A stretch of DNA of 48,886 bases from Acidobacteriota bacterium. GTDB lineage: Bacteria; Acidobacteriota; Terriglobia; Terriglobales; Acidobacteriaceae. The notes beneath the pieces were generated by a model. The model searched no databases. It was given only the letters and a program-made list of their open reading frames with translations, and was not told where the DNA came from. The stretch spans positions 1 through 48,886 of the forward strand of contig JAJYFB010000008.1 in NCBI GenBank assembly GCA_021785495.1, read 5' to 3'. Positions 27,521 to 36,490 of the stretch are shown here, piece by piece (the stretch's first letter is position 1; every line of letters begins with the position of its first letter). Made by a program: the position numbers and the translations under genes.

Positions 27521-27613
27521 GGCCCCGGAGGGGCCAAACGAGAATAGCCCGGGGTGAAGCGCAGCGGAACCCTGGGACAGGAAATCACCGGAAGCTACAC
27601 GCCCCGGAGGGGC
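27521..27613. repeat. GGCCCCGGAGGGGCC repeat pair between sufB and sufC
   Basis: Palindromes GGCCCCGGAGGGGCC (27521-27535) and GCCCCGGAGGGGC (27601-27613) flank a segment with AGCCCGGGGTGAAGCGCAGC and ACCCTGGG, themselves partly complementary. I recall similar sequences as dispersed repeats in acidobacterial and related genomes. It sits inside an operon and would be transcribed. Confidence 0.65.
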
Positions 27614-27712
27614 GGGATGAAAACCGGCAAAGCGGAAAACCGGCAAGGATTTTTCAGCGGGCGCGACATGGGCCGCGCCGCAATCGGCAAAGGAAGCATG
27701 GAGAAAACAGCA

Positions 27713-28483
27713 ATGGCGCTACTGGAAATTCGCGATCTGCACGCCGCGGTCGATGGCCACGAAATTTTGAAGGGCGTGAATCTGACGGTCAACGCGGGCG
27801 AGGTGCATTCGATCATGGGCCCGAACGGCTCGGGCAAGAGCACGCTTTCGTCGGTGCTGGCGCGTCGCGACACCTACGAGGTGACCGGCGGCAGCGTCCT
27901 GTTCAACGGCAAGAATCTGCTGGCGATGGAGCCGGAAGAAGCCGCCTGCGAGGGCGTCTTTCTGGCGTTTCAGTACCCGGTGGAGATTCCGGGCATCGGC
28001 AACGCCTATTTTCTGCGTTCGGCCGTGAACGCCGTCCGCAAGTATCGCGGCCAGGACGAACTGGACGCGATGGATTTTCTGCCGCTTTACAAGGAGCGCA
28101 TGAAGCTGCTTGAGATGGATGAGAAGTTCATGAACCGCTCGGTCAACGAGGGCTTCAGCGGCGGCGAAAAGAAGCGCAACGAGATTTTGCAGATGGCCAT
28201 GCTCGAACCGAAGCTGGCCATTCTCGACGAGGCCGATTCGGGCCTCGACATCGATGCGCTGCGCATCGTCTCTGGCGGGGTAAACGCGCTGCGCAATCCC
28301 GATCGCGCTTTTCTTGTGATTACGCACTATCAGCGGCTGCTCAACACCATCAAGCCCGACTTTGTGCATGTGCTGGTGGACGGGAAGATCGCGCGCTCGG
28401 GCGGGCCGGAGCTGGCGCTGGAACTTGAAGAGACGGGCTACGGCTGGGCCGAGGCGGAGCAGACGCAGGCGCTTTCCGCCTAG
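27713..28483 (+). CDS. sufC: Fe-S assembly ATPase SufC
   Basis: SufC is the soluble ABC-type ATPase of the SufBC2D scaffold. The 256-residue product has Walker A GPNGSGKST (36-44), Q-loop AFQYP, signature SGGEKKR (149-155), Walker B LAILDEADSGLD (168-179) and H-loop His 205. The frame is open from 27554 through the repeat, but MALLEIRDL is the standard N-terminus and has GGAG 9 nt upstream. ATG 27698 is an alternative that adds five residues. Confidence 0.96.
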   Translation: MALLEIRDLHAAVDGHEILKGVNLTVNAGEVHSIMGPNGSGKSTLSSVLARRDTYEVTGGSVLFNGKNLLAMEPEEAACEGVFLAFQYPVEIPGIGNAYFLRSAVNAVRKYRGQDELDAMDFLPLYKERMKLLEMDEKFMNRSVNEGFSGGEKKRNEILQMAMLEPKLAILDEADSGLDIDALRIVSGGVNALRNPDRAFLVITHYQRLLNTIKPDFVHVLVDGKIARSGGPELALELEETGYGWAEAEQTQALSA

Positions 28484-28566
28484 CGGTTCCAAGTGACTGC
28501 AAGGAAGAGGCGCAGCCTCCCTGGACCCGGCGGATTTTGCGCGGAAAGAATTGAGAGACGGAAACT

Positions 28567-29964
28567 ATGGCAACGGAAACCGAGCGGTTGAATACGTACA
28601 GTGAAGCCTGGGCCGTGACGCGCGCGCACGCCGTCGCGCAGGAGCCGGTCTGGCTGCGGCAGCTTCGCGAGGAAGGCTGGGCGCGCTTCGACGCCAAGGG
28701 CTTTCCCTCGACGCGCGAGGAGGATTGGCGCTTCACGAATCTCGCCGCGCTGGCGAAGACGCCTTTTCGCCGCGCATCCAGAGGCGAATTCGCCGTCACG
28801 GCCGCGCAGCTTGAGCCGTATCGCCTCTCTGGCGCGCTCTGCCAGCTTGTCTTTGTCAATGGCCGTTTTGCGCCGGAGCTATCCGCGCTGAGCGGCTTGC
28901 CCAATGGTTTGCTCGTCCGCTCTTTGGCGGAAGCCACGGACGCAAGCCGCCAGGACCGCGCCTCCGAAGGCATTGAGCAGCACTTGGGCCGCTATGCGCA
29001 GATGGATCGCGACGTCTTCACCGCGCTGAACACGGCGCTCTGGGAGGATGGCGCCTATCTTCGCATCCGCAGCGGCCTCGCGCTGGAGCGGCCCATTCAT
29101 CTTTTGCATCTTGCGACGGGAGCGCACGCGGCCATCGCTTCTCATCCGCGCACTCTGATCGTTGCCGAAGCGTCGAGCCAGGTCGCCATCATCGAGGACT
29201 ACGTTTCGCTCGGCGCGGAGACGGCCTTCGCGAACGCCGTGACCGAACTGGTTGCCGCCGAAGGCGCCGTGGTCTCGCATCTGCTCGTGGAGCGCGAAAA
29301 TCTCGCTTCTTTCAACGTCTCCACGCTGCGCATCGAGCAGGCGCGCAATGCGCGCGTCGATTCGCACTCGATCCTCACCGGCGGAAGCCTCGTGCGCAAC
29401 AACGTGCACCCGGTGCTCAACGGCGAAGGCGCCGAGTGTTTGCTGGACGGCCTCTTTACCGGTGCGGCAAGCCAGCATCTCGACAACTTCATGCTCGTCG
29501 AGCACGCGCGGCCCCACTGCAACAGCCGCCAGTTTTACAACGGAATTCTAGCTGGTGGTGCGCGTGGCGTCTTCCACGGTCGCATCGTCGTCGCCAAGGA
29601 TGCGCAGAAGACAGATGCCAAACAGACCAACCGCAATCTGCTGCTCTCGCCGCGGGCCCGCATCGACACCAAGCCGCAGCTTGAGATCTACGCCGACGAC
29701 GTGAAGTGTACGCACGGCGCAACCATCGGCCAGATCGACAACGCGCAGCTTTTCTACCTGCGCGCGCGCGGCATCGCCGAGGCTGAGGCGCGCAACCTTC
29801 TGCTCTACGCTTTCGCGGCCGAGTCGCTGGACCGCATGGCCAATCCGGTGGTGCGCGAGTTTGCCGCGACGCTTCTCCACGCGCGCATCATGGAGCTGGT
29901 CGCCGCCGCCAAGACGGACGCGGACGCAGAAATTCCAACGCAGAACGGGGAGGATGCCGAATGA
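28567..29964 (+). CDS. sufD: Fe-S assembly protein SufD
   Basis: SufD is the SufB paralogue in the scaffold and helps iron entry. The 465-residue product has the N-terminal helical part (W-L-x-x-L-R-E-E-G-W, then FPSTREEDWRFTN), the beta-helix core, and the C-terminal DVKCTHGATIGQIDNAQLFYLRARGI with the conserved Cys and His. It lies 83 nt after sufC. Its ATGA overlap with sufS (29961-29964) shows translational coupling. Confidence 0.95.
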   Translation: MATETERLNTYSEAWAVTRAHAVAQEPVWLRQLREEGWARFDAKGFPSTREEDWRFTNLAALAKTPFRRASRGEFAVTAAQLEPYRLSGALCQLVFVNGRFAPELSALSGLPNGLLVRSLAEATDASRQDRASEGIEQHLGRYAQMDRDVFTALNTALWEDGAYLRIRSGLALERPIHLLHLATGAHAAIASHPRTLIVAEASSQVAIIEDYVSLGAETAFANAVTELVAAEGAVVSHLLVERENLASFNVSTLRIEQARNARVDSHSILTGGSLVRNNVHPVLNGEGAECLLDGLFTGAASQHLDNFMLVEHARPHCNSRQFYNGILAGGARGVFHGRIVVAKDAQKTDAKQTNRNLLLSPRARIDTKPQLEIYADDVKCTHGATIGQIDNAQLFYLRARGIAEAEARNLLLYAFAAESLDRMANPVVREFAATLLHARIMELVAAAKTDADAEIPTQNGEDAE

Positions 29965-31274
29965 TCACTCTCGACCAAACCCGCACTTCAAGCGTGCAGC
30001 CAGGCAACGACGCGGCTTCCCCCTCCGGTTTCGATCGCGCCGGTCATGATTCGGCCGTCCTCGATCTGGCCGCGATCCGCTCTGATTTTCCCATCCTCGC
30101 CGAGCGTGTGCATGGTCATCCGCTTGTCTATCTGGACAACGCCGCCACCACGCAGAAGCCGCGCGCCGTGCTCGACTCCATCGCTTATTACTACGCGCAC
30201 GTGAACGCCAACATTCATCGCGGCGTCCATGCTTTGAGCGAGCGCGCCACCGAGGCGCACGAGGCCGCGCGCAAGACCGTGCGCCGCTTTCTGAACGCCG
30301 CCGATACGCGCGAGATCGTTTTTGTGCGTGGCGCCACCGAGGCCATCAATCTGGTCGCGCAGAGCTACGGCCGCGCGCATCTCGGCCCCGGCGACGAGGT
30401 GCTCATCACGGCCATGGAGCACCACTCGAACATCGTGCCCTGGCAGATCGTCTGCGAGGAAAAAGGCGCGCGGCTGCGCGTCGCGCCGATCGACGATCGC
30501 GGCGAACTGATCCTCGACGAGTTTGCGCGGCTCATCGGCCCGCGCACCAAACTCGTCGCCGTCACGCAGCTCTCGAACGCGCTCGGTACGGTCACGCCGC
30601 TGCGGCAGATGATCGACCTCGCGCATCGCCAGGGCGTTCCGGTTCTTGTCGATGGCGCGCAGGCTGCGCCGCACTTCGCCGTCGATGTGCAGGCGCTCGA
30701 CTGCGACTTCTACGCCTTCAGCGGCCACAAGCTCTATGGCCCGACGGGCATTGGCGTGCTCTACGGCAAGCGCGCGCTGCTTGAAGCCATGCCGCCCTGG
30801 CAGGGTGGAGGCGACATGATCAGCATGGTGACCTTCGAGAAGACGCTCTACAACGAACTGCCGTACAAATTCGAGGCGGGAACGCCGGACATCTGCGGGG
30901 CGATCGCGCTGGGTGCGGCGCTTGACTATGTGACGAAACTTGGCATGGAGAAAATCGCCGCGCACGAGCGCGATCTGCTGACGTACGCTACGGAAAAGGT
31001 AGGCGTGCTGCAGGGCGTCCAGTTGGTCGGCACGGCGCGCGAGCGGGCCGGCGTGCTTTCGTTTGTGATGGACAACGTGCATCCGCACGATCTGGGCACG
31101 ATTCTCGATCGTGAGGGCGTGGCCATCCGCGCCGGCCATCACTGCGCGCAGCCGGTGATGGATCGGTTTCAGATTACGGCCACGGCGCGCGCCTCTTTAG
31201 CCGTCTATAACACGCGCGAGGATGTGGACGCGCTCGTGGCTGCGATCCGCAAGGCGCACGAGGTGTTTCAATGA
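29961..31274 (+). CDS. sufS: cysteine desulfurase SufS
   Basis: SufS is a PLP enzyme that takes sulfur from cysteine and passes it to SufU. The 437-residue product has the PLP lysine K257 in SGHKLYGPTG and the persulfide Cys C395 in RAGHHCAQP (group II desulfurase). About 35 extra residues precede the usual N-terminus (DLAAIRSDFPIL). It overlaps sufD and sufU by 4 nt at each end. Confidence 0.96.
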   Translation: MITLDQTRTSSVQPGNDAASPSGFDRAGHDSAVLDLAAIRSDFPILAERVHGHPLVYLDNAATTQKPRAVLDSIAYYYAHVNANIHRGVHALSERATEAHEAARKTVRRFLNAADTREIVFVRGATEAINLVAQSYGRAHLGPGDEVLITAMEHHSNIVPWQIVCEEKGARLRVAPIDDRGELILDEFARLIGPRTKLVAVTQLSNALGTVTPLRQMIDLAHRQGVPVLVDGAQAAPHFAVDVQALDCDFYAFSGHKLYGPTGIGVLYGKRALLEAMPPWQGGGDMISMVTFEKTLYNELPYKFEAGTPDICGAIALGAALDYVTKLGMEKIAAHERDLLTYATEKVGVLQGVQLVGTARERAGVLSFVMDNVHPHDLGTILDREGVAIRAGHHCAQPVMDRFQITATARASLAVYNTREDVDALVAAIRKAHEVFQ

Positions 31275-31729
31275 GCGGCGAACTGGGCGAACTCTATCAA
31301 GAAATCATTCTCGAGCACAGCAAGGCTCCGCGGAACTATCGCCGTCCGGACTCGGCCAATCACGAGGCCGACGGCTACAATCCGCTCTGCGGCGACCGCT
31401 GCTCGGTCTACATCGACATGGAAGGCGGCAAGATCGAAGAGATCGGCTTTCAGGGCTCCGGCTGCGCCATCTCGCGCGCCTCGGCCTCGATGATGACGCA
31501 GATGGTCAAGGGAAAAACCAAAGAAGAGGCCGCGCAGCTCTTCGAGCGGTTCCACAGTCTTGTCACCGGCAAGGACGAAGCGGCGGCCGTCGAGGAACTG
31601 GGCAAGATGGCCGTCTTCGCCGGTGTCTCCAAATTTCCCGCGCGCGTCAAGTGCGCCACGCTGGCCTGGCACACGCTGCAAAAGGCCATCAAAGACGAAA
31701 AAGAAAAAGAGCCAGCTTCCTCCGCATAG
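31271..31729 (+). CDS. sufU: zinc-dependent sulfurtransferase SufU
   Basis: SufU accepts the persulfide sulfur from SufS. The 152-residue protein has the zinc ligands C40, D42, C65 and C128 (NPLCGDRC, GSGCAIS, KCATLAW), matching the B. subtilis pattern, and the insert between helices typical of SufU as opposed to IscU. It ends the operon. No sufE, sufA or sufT is adjacent, so this is a SufSU-type system. Confidence 0.95.
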   Translation: MSGELGELYQEIILEHSKAPRNYRRPDSANHEADGYNPLCGDRCSVYIDMEGGKIEEIGFQGSGCAISRASASMMTQMVKGKTKEEAAQLFERFHSLVTGKDEAAAVEELGKMAVFAGVSKFPARVKCATLAWHTLQKAIKDEKEKEPASSA

Positions 31730-31735
31730 CTCCGT

Positions 31736-31752
31736 CTTCCGCGAGGCGGAAG
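31736..31752. terminator. short hairpin between convergent sufU and TolC-like genes
   Basis: A 7-bp stem CTTCCGC/GCGGAAG with a 3-nt loop, just after the sufU stop. It is weak and without a T-run; the termination role is uncertain. Confidence 0.3.
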
Positions 31753-31816
31753 CAGCGGCGATGAAGAAGCCGAACTGCATTCGTCCCGTAAAACGGCCGG
31801 AAAATCGTTGCGCCGT

Positions 31817-33346
31817 TCACCGCCGGGAGATGGATGGTTCCATTCCGAGGAAGGCGCGGTACTGCTGCTCCAGAAGGCCGGTGGCGCGGGCCAGCGCGAT
31901 CTTCGAGAGGTTGTACCGGTAGAGACTCTCGGTGAGGTTGGTCTGCGCCGTGGCCAGAGCGGCCTGCGCGGCAACCAGAGGCAGGTTGTCATCCACGCCC
32001 GCCTTCACGCGGGCGGTCTCATCGTCGAGCGCCCGCTGGGCCAGGTCCACGTTCGAGCGCGCCACGTCCATCATTTGCTGGTTCGCGCGCAGGTCGAGAA
32101 GTGCCGCGCGCAATTGTTCGTCGATCCGGCCGCGCAGGTCGTCAAGCTGCGCCCGGACGGCCAGCATCTGCGCCTGCGCGGCGTCTTCGTCGCCGCGCAG
32201 CCGCGCCTCGCGAAACAGCGGAAGACTCAACGAGCCGGCGGCCACAAAGTTGCCGTGCGTGCCCGCGCCATTGACCGTGCTGACCGCGTAATCGCTATAG
32301 AAGCTGAGCGTGGGCAGACGCTGGCTGCGATAGACCGCGTGTACGGTTTTATATTCCACGGCCTGGTTCTGAAGGTTCAGGTAATCCTGCCGGCTTCGGT
32401 AGGCCAGCGCCGTCAACTCGGCCGGCGACTCGGCGGCCAGTTCGCTGTAAGGCGCCGGATCGGTCAGCGCGATCTCCTGCCCGGGATCGACGCCGATCTC
32501 GCGCTTGAGCTGAATCCGGTCCTTGTCCTGCCGGTTTCGGGCCGCGATCAGCGATTGCTGCTCCGCCTCAAGCTGCACGTGCGCGCGCAACTCGTCCAGA
32601 TGCGCCGCCGTTCCCGCTTCGTGCGCCAGACGCTCGTGATCGAACAATACTTGCGCCTCGGCCACACGCGCGTTGGCGTTGTCCACTTCCGATTGATCGG
32701 CGACTGCCCGCAGGTAGGCGATAGCCACCTGCTCGATCACCTCTCCACGTGCCGAAGTCTTGTTGAAATGGGCCGCTCGCTCGGCGGCGCCGGCCGCTCT
32801 CCAGGCCTGAATCACCGGCCCGGAGAAGAGAATCTGGCTGAAGTGGATATGCCCTTCGGTCAGGCTGTAGCGCGTGATCTCCGAGAGCCCTCCGGGAATC
32901 TTGCCGCCGGGAAACATCGGCGCGAATGCGGCGATCGTCTTCGGCCCGAAACCCATCGCCACCAGGTTCGTCATGTGATAGCCGCTGTCGCCGGTCAGCC
33001 AGATGGCTGGCAGAAACTCCTGCAACGCTTCGGTCCGCTCGCCATGCAACGCCTTTTCGCCGGCTTCGGCCTCTTTCAGGCCCAGATTGTTGTCCAGTCC
33101 CCGGCGTACGGCGTCGTCGAGCGAAAGATTGAGCGGTGCGGCCGAGACCGGCTGCGCCGTCACGCTGCCCCAGAAGGGATTGGCCGCCGAGGTCGGATTC
33201 TGCGCGCGCGCCGCAAGCGCCCCGGCGCCGAGCAATGCCGCAGCCAGCAGGGAAATTCCGCGCCCGCCCCGCAAAGACAGCTTGCTCCACGGCGCCAGCC
33301 CGCCCCGCAAGGACACGAAATGATTCCGCCGCTTCACCACTTCCAT
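31817..33346 (-). CDS. TolC-family outer membrane efflux protein
   Basis: This is a 509-residue outer-membrane channel with a long basic N-terminus and signal peptide (about 31-49, ISLLAAALLGAGALAARA). The OEP motif LSLDDAVRRGLDNNLGLK follows, and two coiled-coil repeats rich in Ala, Gln and Glu end in ARATGLLEQQYRAFLG. It is less like NodT proteins than the gene at 8443 and has no lipobox. I choose ATG 33346; the frame upstream lacks a signal sequence. There is no pump or adaptor gene beside it, so it may serve a system encoded elsewhere. It is divergent from the CBS gene. Confidence 0.85.
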   Translation of the reverse strand: MEVVKRRNHFVSLRGGLAPWSKLSLRGGRGISLLAAALLGAGALAARAQNPTSAANPFWGSVTAQPVSAAPLNLSLDDAVRRGLDNNLGLKEAEAGEKALHGERTEALQEFLPAIWLTGDSGYHMTNLVAMGFGPKTIAAFAPMFPGGKIPGGLSEITRYSLTEGHIHFSQILFSGPVIQAWRAAGAAERAAHFNKTSARGEVIEQVAIAYLRAVADQSEVDNANARVAEAQVLFDHERLAHEAGTAAHLDELRAHVQLEAEQQSLIAARNRQDKDRIQLKREIGVDPGQEIALTDPAPYSELAAESPAELTALAYRSRQDYLNLQNQAVEYKTVHAVYRSQRLPTLSFYSDYAVSTVNGAGTHGNFVAAGSLSLPLFREARLRGDEDAAQAQMLAVRAQLDDLRGRIDEQLRAALLDLRANQQMMDVARSNVDLAQRALDDETARVKAGVDDNLPLVAAQAALATAQTNLTESLYRYNLSKIALARATGLLEQQYRAFLGMEPSISRR

Positions 33347-33517
33347 TTTCTCAGATGCGGCCCGGGAGGACGACGATGCAACCGCGAAGGAATAGCTTGC
33401 CGCGTCCCGTTCCGCACCCATCCCCGCCGGCTCCGCAATCGTTCCGGCCTGCCGCCGGGCTCCTTCGGCCGGCTTGTGTGTCCGGCTGCTGCCGCGGCAA
33501 AACTCCGCGGCAAATAC

Positions 33518-33547
33518 GCGACAAAAGCACAGTTTCCGGCGTATACT
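33518..33547 (+). promoter_or_regulatory. candidate promoter of the CBS-domain gene
   Basis: GCGACA (33518-33523), an 18-nt spacer and TATACT (33542-33547). The -10 is strong and the -35 partial. Confidence 0.4.
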
Positions 33548-33626
33548 TCTCTTCCACAGCGGCAAAATTTCTGGGGCGAAACGCCTGCCCAAGGCATTCC
33601 CCTTGCCAGCGATTTCGGAGGACGCG

Positions 33627-34079
33627 ATGAAGACAACCGGCACCATCGATCAAGTGCTCAAGCACAAGAACTTCAACAAAATTCTACCCATCTCGCCCGA
33701 GCAGACCGTGCGCGAGGCCCTGTCGCTGATGGCCGAGCATGACGTCGGCGCCCTGCTGGTCATGTCTGACGAAAAGCTGGTCGGCATCTTCTCCGAGCGC
33801 GATTATGCGCGCCGCGGCATTCTCCAGGGGCATTCCTCGCACGACACCCTGGTGCGCGAGATCATGACCAGCCCGGTGGTCTCCGTCACGCCGCGCCACA
33901 CCGTGGACGAGTGCATGAGCGCGATGACCGAAGGCCACTTTCGCCACCTGCCCGTGCTCGAAGGCGATCGCGTGGTGGGCATCGTCTCCATCGGCGATAT
34001 GGTCAAGTGGGTGATCGGCGGCCAGGAGAAGAAGATTCAGGAGCTGGAGGGTTACATCGCCGGAGCTTACCCGGCCTGA
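33627..34079 (+). CDS. tandem CBS-domain protein
   Basis: This 150-residue cytosolic protein is made only of two CBS domains (about 15-70 and 78-135) with the typical strands [18 protein letters not shown] and [23 protein letters not shown]. Such stand-alone pairs bind adenosyl ligands (AMP, ATP, SAM or NAD) and act as energy sensors. No catalytic domain is attached, so the target is unknown. GGAGG (33617-33621) lies 5 nt before the ATG. Confidence 0.9.
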   Translation: MKTTGTIDQVLKHKNFNKILPISPEQTVREALSLMAEHDVGALLVMSDEKLVGIFSERDYARRGILQGHSSHDTLVREIMTSPVVSVTPRHTVDECMSAMTEGHFRHLPVLEGDRVVGIVSIGDMVKWVIGGQEKKIQELEGYIAGAYPA

Positions 34080-34083
34080 GCGC

Positions 34084-34482
34084 TCAGGCCGGGAAAAAGA
34101 CAGCGGGCGAAACCTGAAACCGGAAACTGAGTTTCTCGATCTGCGCCGCGTTCAGCCTGCGCTTGCCGGAAAGCACCTCGGAGACCACGCTTTCACCGCC
34201 CAGCTCGCGGGCCAGATCCCGCTGCCTGAGCCCGTGCCGATCCATCAGAAACCGCAGCACGTCGGTCGGCGACGCCTCGGGAACGGCGTAGCGCGCCTCC
34301 TCGTAGCGTTCGATCAGGAAGGTCAACAGATCGATGGCCTGCACCTGCGCGCGGCTCGGGCGCGGCTCGGCGGTCAGGCGGAAAAGGGCTTTGGTATACG
34401 CCGCAAGTTGATCTTCCGTTTCGATCAAATGCGGGGCTCCGCGCTCGATCATGCGAACCGGGTTTGCTAGAACTGAAGCCAT
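34084..34482 (-). CDS. higA: HigA-type antitoxin, XRE helix-turn-helix
   Basis: This 132-residue antitoxin is of the HigA family. Its N-terminal half would wrap the toxin. The C-terminal half is an XRE helix-turn-helix (about residues 75-125, LMDRHGLRQRDLARELGGESVVSEVLSGKRRL), the DNA-binding part. ATG 34482 has GGAGG 5 nt upstream and overlaps the toxin end by 16 nt, so translation is coupled. It ends 4 nt after the convergent CBS gene's stop. Confidence 0.9.
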   Translation of the reverse strand: MASVLANPVRMIERGAPHLIETEDQLAAYTKALFRLTAEPRPSRAQVQAIDLLTFLIERYEEARYAVPEASPTDVLRFLMDRHGLRQRDLARELGGESVVSEVLSGKRRLNAAQIEKLSFRFQVSPAVFFPA

Positions 34483-34808
34483 TCCGCCCTCCCTTTTGGC
34501 GTCAGGGCGCACCAGCGATCGTATTCCTTGTGCGTCAGAAAAGCACCGACATAAACATGGCCCAGGGTCAACCGATCCTCGATGAACTTGGCGTAATGCA
34601 CGACAACCATCAGCTGGTAGCGATTGTGCCGGATATTGAAAACCACGAAACCGTCCACATCGTCGGCATCGGGAAAAGTCGCCCGCAATTCCTCGAAGTT
34701 TCGCCAACGCGCGGCTTTGACGATCTTGACCCACCCGCCGATCTCGCGAGCGGCCTCACGATACTCCTCAGACGCCCGTTCGAGACGTTTGATCGTGACG
34801 AGATGCAC
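34467..34808 (-). CDS. higB: HigB-type toxin, mRNA interferase
   Basis: This 113-residue protein is of the HigB_toxin family: W-V-K-I-V-K-A-A-R-W-R-N-F-E-E-L-R, then VVFNIRHNRYQLMVVVHY and the terminal VGAFLTHKEYDRW. Members cleave mRNA on the ribosome. The start is GTG 34808, 6 nt after the -10 hexamer, so the mRNA should be leaderless. This family differs from the toxin at 3401-3694. Confidence 0.9.
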   Translation of the reverse strand: MHLVTIKRLERASEEYREAAREIGGWVKIVKAARWRNFEELRATFPDADDVDGFVVFNIRHNRYQLMVVVHYAKFIEDRLTLGHVYVGAFLTHKEYDRWCALTPKGRAEWLQF

Positions 34809-34814
34809 GTTCTT

Positions 34815-34843
34815 ATTCTACTTCGCAATTTGCGAAGCGTCAA
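34815..34843 (-). promoter_or_regulatory. higBA promoter with palindromic spacer
   Basis: On the minus strand, -35 TTGACG (34838-34843) and -10 TAGAAT (34815-34820) are separated by a 17-nt spacer (34821-34837) that is itself a perfect odd palindrome, CTTCGCAA-A-TTGCGAAG. HigA dimers bind such sites, so this is the probable operator. Spacing to the toxin start matches that of the first toxin/antitoxin operon. Confidence 0.78.
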
Positions 34844-35007
34844 TCTTTCACCCCAGAAAAATCCCGGCGATGGCGCTACGGAAGCTCGGCGGGCTCGCGC
34901 AGTGGCTCTGCGGTGCAGCAAAGACAGCCGCAATGGGCTGGATGCGCTCGATGCGCCGGCTCCTGCCCGTCTTCGGCCGGATGAATGTGGCTTTCCAGGC
35001 TCCACGC

Positions 35008-36354
35008 TCAGCAGCGCACAATCTTCGGCGAGTCGATGCCGCGCGTGGCGTTGCGCGTGTCGACGACCAGTTGCGCGCGTTCGACAATCTGCGCGTAGTC
35101 GTAGCTGGAGTGGTCGGTGACGATGACGACGGCGTCGTACTGCTCCAGATGGTCGAGCGAGGCGCAGGTCAGGTTCAGGTCGTACTTGCGGCCGCGACCG
35201 ACTTTGGCGAAGAAAGGATCGTTGTAGGCCACTTCGGCGCCCTTCTTGCGCAGCAGTTCGATGATCGTCAAGGAAGGCGACTCGCGCAGGTCGTCGATGT
35301 CGCGCTTGTAGGCGACGCCCAGGACGAGCACCTTTGCGCCCTTGAAGGCCTTGCCGCGCTCGTTGAGGGCCGCGGCCATCTGCTCGATGACGAAGTAGGG
35401 CATGGCCGTGTTGACCTCGCCGGCCAGCTCGATGAAGCGCGTGCGAAAGTCGAACTCGCGGGCCTTCCACGAGAGATAGAACGGATCGATGGGAATGCAA
35501 TGGCCGCCCAGTCCGGGGCCGGGATAAAAGGCCTGAAAGCCGAAGGGCTTGGTCTTGGCCGCGTCGATGACCTCGTGAATGTCGATGTCCATGCGCAGGC
35601 ACAACTGCTTCAGCTCGTTGACCAGCGCGATGTTGACGCAGCGGTAGATGTTTTCCAGCAGCTTGGTCATCTCGGCGGCCGCCGGGCTGCTGACCGGAAC
35701 CACGCGCCGGAAGATGGAGCCGTAGAGAGCGGCGGCCATGGCGCTGGCGGCGGCGCTCGCTCCGCCCACCACTTTGGGAATGTCGCGGCGATCGACGCTG
35801 TCGTTGCCCGGATCCTCGCGCTCGGGCGAAAAAGCCACCTGAACGCCGGTCTCTTCAGCGCCCCGCGCCACCTTGAGGCCGCCGGGGTTGCCGGCATCGA
35901 GCAGCGGCGCCACCACTTCTTCGGTCGTGCCCGGATAGGTCGTGCTTTCGAGCACGATCAACTGGCCCTCGTGAATATGCGGCGCGATGGCCTGGACGGT
36001 ACCGGTCACGTAGCTCAGGTCGGGTTCGTGATGTTCGTCGAGCGGCGTGGGCACGCAGATGACCACCGTGTCCATCCCGGCAATCTCGGCATAATCAGTC
36101 GTTGCGCGGAAGCCGGCCTTTTGCGCCTCGGCGATGGCTGCGGGAAGGATGCGAACGATGTACGAGCCGCCGGCATTGAGCGTGGCCACCTTGTCGGCGG
36201 CGATGTCGAAGCCGGTGACGCGGAATCCCTCGGCGGAAAACAGCAGCGCCAGCGGCAGGCCGACGTAGCCCATGCCGACGATGCCGATGTGGGCTTGGCG
36301 CGATTCCAGTTTTTGTTTGAAGCCAATGAGCGGCTGGGCGTTCGCAGCTTTCAT
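35008..36354 (-). CDS. nucleotide-sugar dehydrogenase (UDP-GlcNAc 6-dehydrogenase type)
   Basis: This enzyme oxidises the C6 hydroxyl of a UDP-sugar to a carboxylate with two NAD+, supplying uronic acid sugars for surface polysaccharide. The 448-residue product has the Rossmann motif GIVGMGYVGLP (24-34), CVPTPLDE, STTYPGTTEE, FSPEREDPGN, and the catalytic Cys C286 in GPGLGGHCIPIDPFYL. The SPEREDPGN and YRCVNIALVNELK features favour the WbpA-like (UDP-GlcNAc) branch over UDP-glucose dehydrogenase; the substrate is inferred. Related glycan genes are not adjacent. It follows lacI on the same strand after 136 nt. Confidence 0.9.
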   Translation of the reverse strand: MKAANAQPLIGFKQKLESRQAHIGIVGMGYVGLPLALLFSAEGFRVTGFDIAADKVATLNAGGSYIVRILPAAIAEAQKAGFRATTDYAEIAGMDTVVICVPTPLDEHHEPDLSYVTGTVQAIAPHIHEGQLIVLESTTYPGTTEEVVAPLLDAGNPGGLKVARGAEETGVQVAFSPEREDPGNDSVDRRDIPKVVGGASAAASAMAAALYGSIFRRVVPVSSPAAAEMTKLLENIYRCVNIALVNELKQLCLRMDIDIHEVIDAAKTKPFGFQAFYPGPGLGGHCIPIDPFYLSWKAREFDFRTRFIELAGEVNTAMPYFVIEQMAAALNERGKAFKGAKVLVLGVAYKRDIDDLRESPSLTIIELLRKKGAEVAYNDPFFAKVGRGRKYDLNLTCASLDHLEQYDAVVIVTDHSSYDYAQIVERAQLVVDTRNATRGIDSPKIVRC

Positions 36355-36372
36355 ATTGCCGATTGTACAGCC

Positions 36373-36400
36373 TTGCGTTGCATCCTTTGTTGCAACGCAA
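36373..36400. repeat. 10-bp inverted repeat upstream of the dehydrogenase gene
   Basis: TTGCGTTGCA (36373-36382) and TGCAACGCAA (36391-36400) with an 8-nt loop, 19 nt before the dehydrogenase start. It may be an operator or a hairpin ending the lacI transcript. Confidence 0.5.
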
Positions 36401-36490
36401 CGAGCGTAGATCGGCCAGCGCGCAGGGCGCGGACGGGCCTGACGGGGAGTCGCCGCCGCCGCAGCGATTCTCCTCGGCCGGAGGCCGCGG

